A DNA stretch of 64,000 bases from positions 155,079-219,078 of the forward strand of contig JAGXFU010000010.1 of the NCBI GenBank assembly GCA_024637115.1, in the 5' to 3' direction. The translations under genes and the position numbers were made by a program. Of this stretch, positions 42,688 to 50,775 are shown in pieces. The first letter of the stretch is position 1. Each line of letters begins with the position of its first letter. The notes under the pieces were generated by a model. That model did not search any database, had not been told where the DNA came from, and saw only the letters and a program-made list of their open reading frames with translations. Source of the DNA: Actinomycetes bacterium. Its GTDB lineage: Bacteria > Actinomycetota > Coriobacteriia > Anaerosomatales > JAGXFU01.

Positions 42688-43816
42688 GGCTTCTCTGTGC
42701 GACCCAACCTGCGGCCCCAACAAGAATCAGCACAAAGCCTGCAAGCAAGACGCCATACCAGGGAGTGCCGGTGTCCGGAAGAACTCGACCGGTTCCCACT
42801 TCGACGGTGACGGTAGCGGTATCGCTTGTGGCAAGCCCGGCTCCGACACCCGTGACTGTGGCAACGTTGGTAGTTGTCTCCGTGAGCCTGGTCGTGGCTG
42901 TGTAGATCCACGTCTCACCGGGCTGAAGGATCTCGTCACTGTTCATGTCCCCGGAGACGTAGGTCACCGAATCGAGTTTGTCATCCGTGACGGCCACGTT
43001 ACTGAACTCGATAGTCCCGGGAGCCGTTACCTCATAGGTGTATGTGACTGAACCGGGTCCGGACGGAAGGGCTGTCGGAGAGGCGGTCTTGTCGATGTTG
43101 ATGACCCGCCTGGGTGCGCAGATCTCGTTGGTGATCACGTTTTCGTCAAGGGTGACTTCACCATTGCGCGCGAGCAACTGCCCCTCGACCGTGGCACGGG
43201 TCTGCACGTGTATGTCGGTCAGAGCGAAGATGTGCCCCGCGAACGTGGAGTCGGTGCCCAATGTCGCGGAACTCGGAACGACCCAGAACACGCGGCAGAA
43301 CCGCGCGCCGTTGATGAGCTGGACGTGGCTGTCCGACGCGGTTATCAGCGTCGCTGAGCTCTGGAAAATGAAGACCGCATCGGGGTCGCCTTCGGCGTCG
43401 AGGGTGAGAGTGCCGGTGATCGAGGTGACGCCGCCCGAGTTGTATACACCTGAAGTGAGAGTGAGTCCGCCGAGATCGACGGGTACGGCGCCGCTGACGG
43501 GTCTGTTGGCGGCGTCATTGTACGCGGTGACCAGATCAATCTTGGCCTGGTTCGCAACGGCGTCCGCGATATGACGCGTCCCGATCAGCGTCACGCCCGT
43601 GTCGACAAATGCCGAGCCTGGGTGTAGACCAACGTCGCCGGTGATCGTGGTCGGTCCCGTGTTCGTGATCGTCGTGCCAGCCAATACGGCGAACCCGGCG
43701 GTTGTGCCAAGGTTCACGGTAGGTTCGGCCGCCATGGCGGTTGCGGGAACGGCGACTAGCGCCAGAACCATCATCGCGACAAGTGGAAGCGTCCGTATCC
43801 TGGACGTGGTCTTCAT
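42680..43816 (-). CDS. Ice-binding-like (DUF3494) surface adhesin with LPDTG anchor
   Basis: 378 residues: signal peptide (1-30, ending ATAMAAEP), DUF3494 beta-helix (about 35-235, TTITGDVGLHPG, VFIFQSSATLITASDSHV, ALTDIHVQTRATVEGQLLARNG in segments), a DUF11-type domain (245-335, TYTYEVTAPGTIEFSNV), then LPDTG, a membrane helix and a short basic tail. It is coupled to the sortase gene. DUF3494 proteins bind ice or act as adhesins; the ligand here is unknown. Confidence 0.9.
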   Translation of the reverse strand: MKTTSRIRTLPLVAMMVLALVAVPATAMAAEPTVNLGTTAGFAVLAGTTITNTGPTTITGDVGLHPGSAFVDTGVTLIGTRHIADAVANQAKIDLVTAYNDAANRPVSGAVPVDLGGLTLTSGVYNSGGVTSITGTLTLDAEGDPDAVFIFQSSATLITASDSHVQLINGARFCRVFWVVPSSATLGTDSTFAGHIFALTDIHVQTRATVEGQLLARNGEVTLDENVITNEICAPRRVINIDKTASPTALPSGPGSVTYTYEVTAPGTIEFSNVAVTDDKLDSVTYVSGDMNSDEILQPGETWIYTATTRLTETTTNVATVTGVGAGLATSDTATVTVEVGTGRVLPDTGTPWYGVLLAGFVLILVGAAGWVAQRSHA

Positions 43817-43852
43817 GGCAAAGTCCCCCTTCAACATCGGCACATAATGTCG

Positions 43853-43911
43853 AACTCAATTACGATCGGGGGGGCTTCGGCAGCGCCCTGATCGTGACTA
43901 TTCCCTGAGTT
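43853..43911 (-). promoter_or_regulatory. Structured leader before the adhesin-sortase operon
   Basis: Nested inverted repeats: AACTCA/TGAGTT (43853-43858, 43906-43911) enclose ACGATC/GATCGT (43862-43867, 43890-43895) with GC pairing inside. It lies about 36-95 bases before the adhesin start. It does not match a riboswitch consensus I know. Confidence 0.45.
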
Positions 43912-44016
43912 TCTATTCTTGCTCGACGTTACCACCATACTCCTATCACATCATGTTGTGTGAACCCGCTTGTCCGAGAAGCACGGCATAGCCGATATGC
44001 GTGACAAAAACGCGAA

Positions 44017-44589
44017 TCAGCGGAGTGTCTGCGCGTTGTTTCCTGCGGCAGCGGGCGACTCATGGACGACAACCCAACGGCCAATGAATGCGAACGCAAT
44101 GAGGAAAGAGCCCGTGATCCACGCGCCCGCTGGTGCCGGGAGGCTCACATAGAGCGCAAGTGCCATACCGACACTCACGAGGATGGCCGCCAACACATAG
44201 AACACGCGCATCCCGTAGAGAGTTACGAAGGGTAGGTAGTGTGCTCCGAGAACAATCATGAACGCTGGATAGAACCACTCGGGCCTGTAGAGCGCAGCGG
44301 CTCCCACCACCGGAAGGCTGAGCGGCAAGACGAACGCAACCTGCATTCCCAGCCGATTGAACGGGTTCTCCTGAGAGACCTTCGACGCATGACCGATCAG
44401 CCTGAGTCCGAGCAGCGTCAGGGGGTAGATGAAGAATCCACCGACGATAAGCAGCCCGATGGCCCAATAGTCTGTGCTCCATGTCGCGAGAGCGGCGGAG
44501 GTCAGCCACAGAATCCCTGAGACGAGTTGGCCCATGAATCCACCCAGCAGAGAGGTTCTCATCTCGAGTTGAGCTTGTGCGACCGTCAT
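44017..44589 (-). CDS. Polytopic membrane protein of unknown function
   Basis: 190 residues with six predicted helices. The start TVAQAQLEMRTSLLGG and the motif QENPFNRLGMQVAF between helices 2 and 3 look conserved but no function is known. GGGAGAAC precedes the ATG at 44589. Confidence 0.72.
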   Translation of the reverse strand: MTVAQAQLEMRTSLLGGFMGQLVSGILWLTSAALATWSTDYWAIGLLIVGGFFIYPLTLLGLRLIGHASKVSQENPFNRLGMQVAFVLPLSLPVVGAAALYRPEWFYPAFMIVLGAHYLPFVTLYGMRVFYVLAAILVSVGMALALYVSLPAPAGAWITGSFLIAFAFIGRWVVVHESPAAAGNNAQTLR

Positions 44590-44916
44590 GTTCTCCCTTT
44601 CCGACTCATGTTGGTGGTGTCCACGGAGGCTTTCCTCGGCACCGAAACCGGACCACCGCAAGCGTAGCGAAATCGGAAGAGCGGAGCCAGTCACTGCGCA
44701 TCACGGCTGCTTGAAGCGCGTGCGGCATGCTCGTTGCTACTTGAGCGCCCGGACGACGCAGAGGCGATGTGCCGGGAGTTTCCTACAAACGGCGGCTCGG
44801 GTTCGAGCGCGTACAGATGGATCCCGGCAACTTGTCTGAGCCCGGCCGGAATACAAAGCGAAGCGAGCCCCTCGGGACTATACTTCGCTCCCGTCCTACA
44901 TGAAAGGTACGGATAT
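44590..44916. other. Divergent intergenic region, 327 bases
   Basis: It separates the membrane-protein gene (minus) from the TIM-barrel gene (plus). An AGCGAAG/CTTCGCT inverted repeat lies near 44853-44890. No convincing gene or promoter pair is seen; reading frames here have no family similarity. Confidence 0.5.
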
Positions 44917-45714
44917 ATGCAACTCTCAATGGCCACCGACTACGCAGGCGCAACCGGGAACGCCGAACCTGTTCTCACGCGCATTGCGGAAGCTGGCTTT
45001 CGTCATATCCAGTGGATCCATCACTGGAGACACGACTTCATCTACACGGAACCCGAGATCCAGCACATCGAGGGGCTCTTGAGAGGTCTGCAGCTGTCCG
45101 TCTATGACATTCATGCTCCAGCCGGCACGGAGAAGAACTGGTACTCAACTGTTGAGTACCAGAGACTCGCCGGGGTTGAGATCATCAAGAACAGAGTCGA
45201 TATGTGTTGCGCTCTTGGCGGCTCGGTGATCGTGGCACATACGCCCGGTATCAATCCGGCGAACCGCGAGGGCTGGGTACAGCTCAGGAAGTCTTTGAAG
45301 CAACTTGAGGCCTACTGCACTGAAAGAAACATACGAATCGCGCTCGAGAACCGAAACCGCGACAAGTTCGTGGGCATCCGGGAGCTCTTGCTCGAATACG
45401 GACCGGAGTTCTTGGGCATTTGTTACGACTCGGGTCACGGCAACATCGGAGGTATGGGGCTCAAGTATCTTGATTCGATCAAGGAGCGTCTGCTCTCGGT
45501 TCACCTGCACGACAACGATGGAAAGACGGACCAGCACCGACCGATCTTCACAGGCACGATCGATTGGAAAGAACTGGCCCGAATCATCCGCTCATCTCCG
45601 TATCGCGAATTTCTCACATTCGAGACGGGAATGAAGCGCTCTGGAATGCATGACGAGGGTCAGTTCCTCAAGAATGCCCATAGCGACGGGCTCAAGCTTC
45701 TTGAGATGATCTGA
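44917..45714 (+). CDS. Sugar-phosphate isomerase/epimerase-type TIM barrel
   Basis: 265 residues, AP-endonuclease-2/xylose-isomerase-like fold. Candidate metal ligands include E in ALENRN, D and H in CYDSGHGN, H in HLHDNDGKTDQHR, and E near the end in FETGMK. A long upstream extension of the frame lacks similarity; the ATG at 44917 has AAGG upstream. The substrate is unknown. Confidence 0.88.
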   Translation: MQLSMATDYAGATGNAEPVLTRIAEAGFRHIQWIHHWRHDFIYTEPEIQHIEGLLRGLQLSVYDIHAPAGTEKNWYSTVEYQRLAGVEIIKNRVDMCCALGGSVIVAHTPGINPANREGWVQLRKSLKQLEAYCTERNIRIALENRNRDKFVGIRELLLEYGPEFLGICYDSGHGNIGGMGLKYLDSIKERLLSVHLHDNDGKTDQHRPIFTGTIDWKELARIIRSSPYREFLTFETGMKRSGMHDEGQFLKNAHSDGLKLLEMI

Positions 45715-45844
45715 ACTCTTCCGCGCTGCCGGGGATTGCGATTCCTGCCCCGACGTTTCCCATCGCTGCTCCCACTGCGACGCCAAGGGCGACACCCACG
45801 GCGATGCCCTCGCCTGCGCGGTTACTCTTTCGAACAGGTGTCAT
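45692..45844 (-). CDS. Small glycine-zipper protein (50 residues)
   Basis: GGAGG lies six bases before the ATG at 45844. After a basic start (MTPVRKSNRAGEG) comes a glycine-alanine-valine helix of about 26 residues with a GxxxG-type pattern, as in small membrane-active or glycine-zipper proteins. The 3' end overlaps the converging TIM-barrel gene by 23 bases. It may be a membrane peptide; no family is recognised. Confidence 0.55.
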   Translation of the reverse strand: MTPVRKSNRAGEGIAVGVALGVAVGAAMGNVGAGIAIPGSAEEFRSSQEA

Positions 45845-45885
45845 CTTCGTCCTCCCCGAGTCGTCTCGGTTCGCCGCTCGTGCCT

Positions 45886-46287
45886 TCAGTTCGGGTTGTA
45901 CTTTGCCGGCCCGGAGCGTCCCACATGCGTTGCATCTTCGAGCACAGCAGGTGCGGCAAGCGTTCCCTCGAACATGGTCACGACTCCGGATCCCAAGTTG
46001 ACTCTGCGACCGGCGCTCTTGCTCAGTATCACCGTGAGCACCTGAGATGACGCTTCATCTTCACAGCCAATGGCATAGCCCTCGTCAGTCATCGAAATGA
46101 CAGTGCCGAGAACAGTGATGGTCTCGCCGAGAGGAGCACTGGCGCCGACGGTGTCAGCCGGCGTGAGGTAGAGCGCCTCGTTCTCCCCGGTACCCGACAT
46201 AAAGGCAACCAAGACGACTAAGACGACGACAGCAATCGTGACCACGCCGATCTTACGGTGACTTGAAAGGTGCACCATTCGCATCAT
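45886..46287 (-). CDS. Membrane-anchored OB-fold protein, weakly CcmE-like
   Basis: 133 residues: one N-terminal helix (12-30) and an extracytoplasmic beta domain. The phrase LYLTPADTVG, the GTVISM strand and the end KYNPN follow the plan of the haem chaperone CcmE (tPxEl, Gxv, HxxxYxP). The haem-binding histidine is not at the usual place (ATHVGRSGPAKY), so function is doubtful. Starts at 46287 or 46278. It is in an operon with the ferric-reductase-like gene. Confidence 0.6.
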   Translation of the reverse strand: MMRMVHLSSHRKIGVVTIAVVVLVVLVAFMSGTGENEALYLTPADTVGASAPLGETITVLGTVISMTDEGYAIGCEDEASSQVLTVILSKSAGRRVNLGSGVVTMFEGTLAAPAVLEDATHVGRSGPAKYNPN

Positions 46288-46343
46288 CTCCGTATCACAC
46301 CGTACCCTCGCTCAAGTGCTGTACCAATCCGCGGAGGGTGCTT

Positions 46344-46436
46344 CTAGCTTGCCTGAAACCAGGCAATACACGCAGAAAGCGCGACCACGCTCGCGAGCAG
46401 TGCTAGAGCGAACAAGTCCCCGTAGCGGTGTCTCAT
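46344..46436 (-). CDS. 30-residue single-helix membrane peptide
   Basis: Starts ATG at 46436, three bases after the reductase stop, MRHRYGDLFALALLASVV and then the rest of one helix. It sits between the ferric-reductase-like and CcmE-like genes, the position and size expected of a CcmD-like subunit, though the similarity is only in form. The ribosome site is weak. Confidence 0.4.
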   Translation of the reverse strand: MRHRYGDLFALALLASVVALSACIAWFQAS

Positions 46437-46438
46437 CG

Positions 46439-47809
46439 TCACACCAACCCGAACATCTCGTAGCGAATCTGCCTCGGATGCACGCCGATGTGGCGCAATG
46501 AACCGGAGACGGCCTGCATCATGGCTTCGGGCCCGCAGACAAAGAACTCGGCGTGCGAAGCCACATCCGAAGCGTGTCTCCTGAGCAGTGGCTCGTCTAC
46601 ACGTCCACGCTCACCTTCCCAGCCAGGGGGAGGCTCTGTCGGAACAAGCACAAGCTTCAGTGAGAGCTTCTCTTCGAGCAACTCCAACTCCTCGCGGAAG
46701 GTCATGTCGTCGAGAGTCGCAGCGCCGTAGATGAGTGTGAGTGGACGCAGATCTGAGCGGTCCGCGAGTGTTCGGAGCATGCTCATGACCGGAGTGATCC
46801 CCACTCCTCCCACGATGAAGACGTAGTTGTCTGCCGCGTGCCGGTCCACGGAAAACTGGCCGTACGGACCGTCCACGTACACCACCTGTCCCGTCGGAGT
46901 GAGGCCCACGCCTGAAGTGAAGTCTCCCAGTTCCTTGATTGTGACCTCCAGGCTTTCGGGTCGCTCGGCCGAGGAAGCCACCGAGAATGGGTGCTCTGCC
47001 ATGGCAAAGGGTGACGCGCCCAGGTGAAGCCAGACGAACTGCCCGGGATTGAATTGCATCTCGTCGGTTGCGGACGCAAGCGAGAGCGTCCACGCCCGCC
47101 CGCGCTCCTCTCGAACCGATTCAACCGTCCACGGTTGCCGGAGCAAACGGGCCGGCTTGAAGACGCGCGTCCATACAATCACGGCGATCCATAGCGCTGG
47201 GTAGGCCAGCCATAGCTCGCGCTTGAAGGGGCTGTTCACGTGGTAGCCGACAAGCTCGATATGCGCCACTGCGGCGCAGAGCATGAGCAGCGCGAGCGCC
47301 CCGTGCGAACGACGCCAGCGCTCATAGCTGAGCCTAAGAGGTTGACGGAACGAGGAGAGAACGATGATGGCGACGAGAGCGACGAGTGCCAGCACCGCAA
47401 AACGCGCTCGCAGTGGTGAGGAGAATACGTTGAAGAGCGAAAGTGTGCTGCGATCATCCACAATGAGCAGGACTGGATGCGCGAACACGAGCGCAAGCGA
47501 AACGAATGAGATCGCGCGGTGAAAGTGATAGACGGCATCGATGCCGTACGGCGCCTTCAGTCGTCTGAGGCGCGCAGTGACAAGAACCTGAAGCCCTAAC
47601 ATCGCCATGCCGCCAAAAGCGAGCGCAACCGAGAACTCGCGAAGAAACGTGCGTCCGGTCGGTCGCGACGGCGTCAGCATGAGAATGAGCGGCACGAGGG
47701 CGAGCGCGGCATAGAGCACCGCCCCGAGCGCTCCACGTATGAGCCACTGTGAATCAGTAAGACCGCGCCGTTTCGAACCTGCACGATCCTGCATCCTCGG
47801 TTCAGCCAT
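46439..47809 (-). CDS. Ferric-reductase-like transmembrane NAD(P)H oxidoreductase
   Basis: 456 residues. Six membrane helices (25-235) hold histidine pairs for two haems (YHFHRAISF and AHPVLL; RSHGALALL and AHIELVGYH). An FAD domain (EHPFSVASS) and an NAD(P)H domain (GGVGITPVMSM, FVCGPEAMM) follow. The layout matches FRE/NOX-type reductases moving electrons from NAD(P)H across the membrane, possibly to extracellular iron or cytochrome. Confidence 0.9.
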   Translation of the reverse strand: MAEPRMQDRAGSKRRGLTDSQWLIRGALGAVLYAALALVPLILMLTPSRPTGRTFLREFSVALAFGGMAMLGLQVLVTARLRRLKAPYGIDAVYHFHRAISFVSLALVFAHPVLLIVDDRSTLSLFNVFSSPLRARFAVLALVALVAIIVLSSFRQPLRLSYERWRRSHGALALLMLCAAVAHIELVGYHVNSPFKRELWLAYPALWIAVIVWTRVFKPARLLRQPWTVESVREERGRAWTLSLASATDEMQFNPGQFVWLHLGASPFAMAEHPFSVASSAERPESLEVTIKELGDFTSGVGLTPTGQVVYVDGPYGQFSVDRHAADNYVFIVGGVGITPVMSMLRTLADRSDLRPLTLIYGAATLDDMTFREELELLEEKLSLKLVLVPTEPPPGWEGERGRVDEPLLRRHASDVASHAEFFVCGPEAMMQAVSGSLRHIGVHPRQIRYEMFGLV

Positions 47810-47887
47810 GCCGCTTCCACCACCTGTTTAGAACGCGCACTTGTGTGCTCATCTTGTCGGTGCGAAGCCGTCGCTTTGCACTGTGAT

Positions 47888-48097
47888 CTAGGGCCTGAAC
47901 AGCACTGCGACCAGACCTACGAGTGCGAGTAGAGCGATGCCTCCGAGCACGAAGCCGGTGCCGAACGAACTCGGCGTGTCTTCACTCTTCTTGATTCCCA
48001 TCGCCGCAAGCTCGGGGACGGAGAAGATGAGCCATGTGATTGCCGCAGTCGCGAACAGTCCGACAACCGCCACACCAGCGACCATCAATACGTTCAC
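47888..48097 (-). CDS. Small two-helix membrane protein
   Basis: 69 residues with helices at about 3-26 and 46-66 joined by a polar loop (GIKKSEDTPSS). GTG start with GAGGGG upstream. No family is recognised. It lies between the reductase gene and a larger membrane protein on the same strand. Confidence 0.65.
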   Translation of the reverse strand: MNVLMVAGVAVVGLFATAAITWLIFSVPELAAMGIKKSEDTPSSFGTGFVLGGIALLALVGLVAVLFRP

Positions 48098-48117
48098 AGC
48101 TTTCCCCTCACGCCGTG

Positions 48118-48124
48118 GTTAGGT
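48118..48124 (-). repeat. Possible attC core remnant
   Basis: GTTAGGT fits GTTRRRY and lies 15 bases past the stop of the membrane protein, where a cassette recombination site would be. The paired arm is absent, so this is only a candidate remnant. Confidence 0.25.
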
Positions 48125-48138
48125 CTCGCATATGTGCA

Positions 48139-49122
48139 TCATTCTGCAGTACGCAGACGCTCGCGCTGTCTGTGCCTGACAAGTCGGATGAGCGCTGCCC
48201 CGAGCTCCGCGAATCCCGCCGCCAGGACGATGGTGAGCATCACGCTCACGGCGGTTGACCCCGCGACGGTAAAGCCGCCAAGTTGCGGAAAGAGAAGGCG
48301 AACCGTGCCGAGCGCAACGCCGAGCAACCATGGAACATACAGTGGTAACGGCGAGTGCCCCATAAGCACCTGATAGATCGACCCGAGGGAGAAGGGGACG
48401 AACCCAGTCACCAATACGATTAAGAGGGCGATCAGAAGATCAGCGGCACTGAATAGGCGAGCGTTGATCACGATCGTCAGAAACACCACACCGATCAAGA
48501 GTGCACCTATGGTGACCCGTTTCATCCCGCCGTCCTTCCCGTGGGTAGGCCTCAGGTTGTAGTCCCGCAAACGGAAGCTCAGAACCCTCCAGGTCCATGC
48601 GAGAACGCCCAGGAGGAGCACGACGAAGCCGCCACCTACGAAGAGCCACTTCACTATGGTCACGGGCGAAGCGAGAGTGGCCGCGACAATGGTTTCGTTC
48701 GGGTATCGGAGCATGACAATCGAGGTCAAGACGTTTTCCGTATAGTCGAACAACACGGCTGCGATCGGAATCAGGTTGAGGCGGTTGGCCCAGCTCTCAC
48801 TCCGGTAGGCACGTGGACCGACCCAGCTGATCGCAGTGATGAGGAAGAAACCGTAGGCAAGAGGCCACACCAGGTCGAATGACCATCGCGCCCGTACGTA
48901 GGCGTCTCTACCATCCGCACCGTATGCTTCCGCCCACCCATAGATGTCATCTGCCGAATAGATGAACGACATGTCCGGCGAATCAACACCAGCGAGCTGT
49001 CGACTCGACACCTCTGCTTGTGCCGGTAACACGAAGAGCATGAACAGGACGAACAGGGCTAGGGCAGCGAGTACCAGCTTGCCACTGGAGAGCGCGGTGA
49101 GCTTTGAGGAGAGATGATTCAG
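48139..49122 (-). CDS. Polytopic membrane protein, probable CTG start
   Basis: 327 residues with about eight hydrophobic segments, beginning with a long helix and a small extracytoplasmic domain (about 40-80, with ADDIYGWAEAYGADGRDAY). I place the start at a CTG (49122) because it has AGGAG eight bases upstream. The next in-frame start upstream, GTG 49161, lies inside the attC site at 49146-49289. Function is unknown; the left-hand cassette boundary is not certain. Confidence 0.6.
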   Translation of the reverse strand: MNHLSSKLTALSSGKLVLAALALFVLFMLFVLPAQAEVSSRQLAGVDSPDMSFIYSADDIYGWAEAYGADGRDAYVRARWSFDLVWPLAYGFFLITAISWVGPRAYRSESWANRLNLIPIAAVLFDYTENVLTSIVMLRYPNETIVAATLASPVTIVKWLFVGGGFVVLLLGVLAWTWRVLSFRLRDYNLRPTHGKDGGMKRVTIGALLIGVVFLTIVINARLFSAADLLIALLIVLVTGFVPFSLGSIYQVLMGHSPLPLYVPWLLGVALGTVRLLFPQLGGFTVAGSTAVSVMLTIVLAAGFAELGAALIRLVRHRQRERLRTAE

Positions 49123-49145
49123 GGTCGCTCCTGGTTCAGTCGTGT

Positions 49146-49289
49146 GCCCAACGTGATGCACTTGAGGCGCGCCGTCGCCTTTAGAGTACGACAACCGAGT
49201 GCGCCCTGCGCGAAGGGCAATATTCGATTGCGGCAGACACACCAGTGTTCCGCATACCGCCGCAATCCACGTCGCCTTAGGTGTTGGCG
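49146..49289 (-). repeat. attC site 12 (degenerate)
   Basis: GCCCAAC (49146-49152) starts the left arm; GCACTTGAGGCG pairs with CGCCTTAGGTGT near the right end at 9 of 12 positions; right core GTTGGCG. It lies at the 3' end of the hemerythrin-like gene. Confidence 0.5.
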
Positions 49290-49750
49290 CCAGGCGAGTC
49301 CGCAGGTGCGATTGACTGCTCTCGGATGAACTCCGCGAGCAGGCGGTCCAGCCCGATCTCATGGAGCGTCAGCCACTCGGCGAGGTAAGCCTGCAGCGGC
49401 AGGACGCTCACGAGTGCACCCTTGCGGAACTCCAGGACCCTGAGGCGTGAGTACGAGGTGAACTCAGCGTGTTGCGCGATCATCTCGTCGCGCGCCCGCG
49501 ACGGATAGTGAACCCCTTCCATGAGGTGCTCTTCCATCAAGAAGTGCGTATGGGCGAAGTCCATCAGGTGCTGGAGCGTGCGTAGCAACGTCCCCGGTGA
49601 CTCCCATGTTCCAACTCCTCTGCAGGCGGTCGTTTGGTCAGTGATGCTTTGCAAATCCGTGACCAGTTGCGATGTCCCTCCCAGTTCTCGACCACGCTTA
49701 CGACTCGCGATGGTACCTGCCTTCTCTCCAAGAAGACCGGCGCTACGCAC
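49277..49750 (-). CDS. Hemerythrin-like protein, apparently frameshifted
   Basis: The frame encodes helices 2-4 of a hemerythrin (FAHTHFLMEEHLM, AQHAEF, LTLHEIGLD), with the diiron ligands HxxxE, H and HxxxD. The first helix and its histidine are missing here. Another frame just upstream reads VVENWEGHRN and joins LVTDLQSI near 49666 after one lost base, giving the expected HRxL helix. So a single-base deletion or sequencing error probably splits the gene. The N-terminal start is therefore unknown. Oxygen or iron sensing or binding is the usual role. Confidence 0.65.
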   Translation of the reverse strand: MRSAGLLGEKAGTIASRKRGRELGGTSQLVTDLQSITDQTTACRGVGTWESPGTLLRTLQHLMDFAHTHFLMEEHLMEGVHYPSRARDEMIAQHAEFTSYSRLRVLEFRKGALVSVLPLQAYLAEWLTLHEIGLDRLLAEFIREQSIAPADSPGANT

Positions 49751-50711
49751 TCTCGTTCGCCACGGCGATGATGACCTTCCCGCGAGCGTGACCCTCGTCC
49801 AGATACCCGAAGGCGGCCGGGGTATCGCTCAGCGGATACGTCCGATCGATGACCGGAATGACCTTGCCGGTTTCGATGAGCTCGTTGAGGGCGATGAGTT
49901 CCTCGGCAGTCGTGGACGCGACGAAGGGACTACCCTGTTGGCGCACGAAGACCGCGGTCAGAGCCGCGGCGATAATCCAGCCCGTGCCTGCGTGACCGCT
50001 GCTTGGGATGTGGATTCCGTTCGGCATGAGCGCGCGCCTGGTCTCAGACAATGAGTGGCTGGCGACGTTGTCCATGATCACATCGTAGCGCGGCCCGCCC
50101 TGCGTGAAGTCCTCTTGGGTGTAGTCGATGACGTGATCCGCGCCGATAGACCGGACCATCTCCACATTCTGCGTGCTACAGACAGCGGTCACCTCGGCGC
50201 CCAGCGCCTTGGCGATCTGCACGGCGAAAGGCCCGACACCCCCCGAAGCGCCGTTGATGAGCACCTTCTGCCCCGGCTGGACTTTGCCGTGGTCGCGAAG
50301 ACCCTGCAGTGCGGTGCAGGCAGATGTGGGTACGGCCGCGGCTTGATCGAACGTCAGGTTGCGCGGTTTGTGCGCGATAGCGCTGTCTTTGGCGATCGTA
50401 TACTCGCCACACGAGCCGCGGCATTCGCCGTACACCTCGTCACCGGACTGGAAACGGGTCACATCCTTGCCGACCGATTCGACGATTCCCGCGCAATCGA
50501 GCCCAACGACAAAGTTGTTCTTTGGCTTGGGGAACCCGATGTAGAACCGTATCGGAAACGGCGTACCCCTCATCCCGTAGTACTCGCCAGCGGCAAGGGA
50601 GGCAGCGAATACGCGGATGAGCACCTCACCGTCCCCGGGCGTTGGCTTCTCGATTTCCTTAAGCTTCATCACGTCCGCTGTCCCGTAGCCGGTCTGGATG
50701 ACTGCCTTCAT
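49743..50711 (-). CDS. Zinc-free quinone-oxidoreductase-type dehydrogenase 1
   Basis: 322 residues, MDR family: MKAVIQTGYGTADVMKLKEI start, VVGLDCAGIVESVGKDV, and NADPH loop GASGGVGPFAVQIAKALGA. It lacks zinc ligands, as in quinone or enoyl reductases. GAGGGATC precedes the ATG at 50711. It is a paralogue of the next gene, about 60 bases away. Confidence 0.9.
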   Translation of the reverse strand: MKAVIQTGYGTADVMKLKEIEKPTPGDGEVLIRVFAASLAAGEYYGMRGTPFPIRFYIGFPKPKNNFVVGLDCAGIVESVGKDVTRFQSGDEVYGECRGSCGEYTIAKDSAIAHKPRNLTFDQAAAVPTSACTALQGLRDHGKVQPGQKVLINGASGGVGPFAVQIAKALGAEVTAVCSTQNVEMVRSIGADHVIDYTQEDFTQGGPRYDVIMDNVASHSLSETRRALMPNGIHIPSSGHAGTGWIIAAALTAVFVRQQGSPFVASTTAEELIALNELIETGKVIPVIDRTYPLSDTPAAFGYLDEGHARGKVIIAVANESA

Positions 50712-50741
50712 AGTGATCCCTCTCTGTTCAACTCCGACTAG

Positions 50742-50775
50742 CCCCAACATGCATTGGCTTGAGCAGGTGCGACCT
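50742..50775 (-). repeat. attC half site 13
   Basis: CCCCAACATGCATTGGCTTG followed by AGCAGG. The GGCTTGAGCAG block is shared with the complete site at 63777. It overlaps the stop of the second dehydrogenase. Confidence 0.5.

Noticed and set aside
43853..43911. Cyclic-di-GMP riboswitch before the adhesin
   Set aside because: The conserved GEMM core sequences are absent; only generic hairpins are present.
47820..47880. Possible attC between the reductase and the 69-residue protein
   Set aside because: Only a weak CGCAC pairing and no acceptable core ends were seen.
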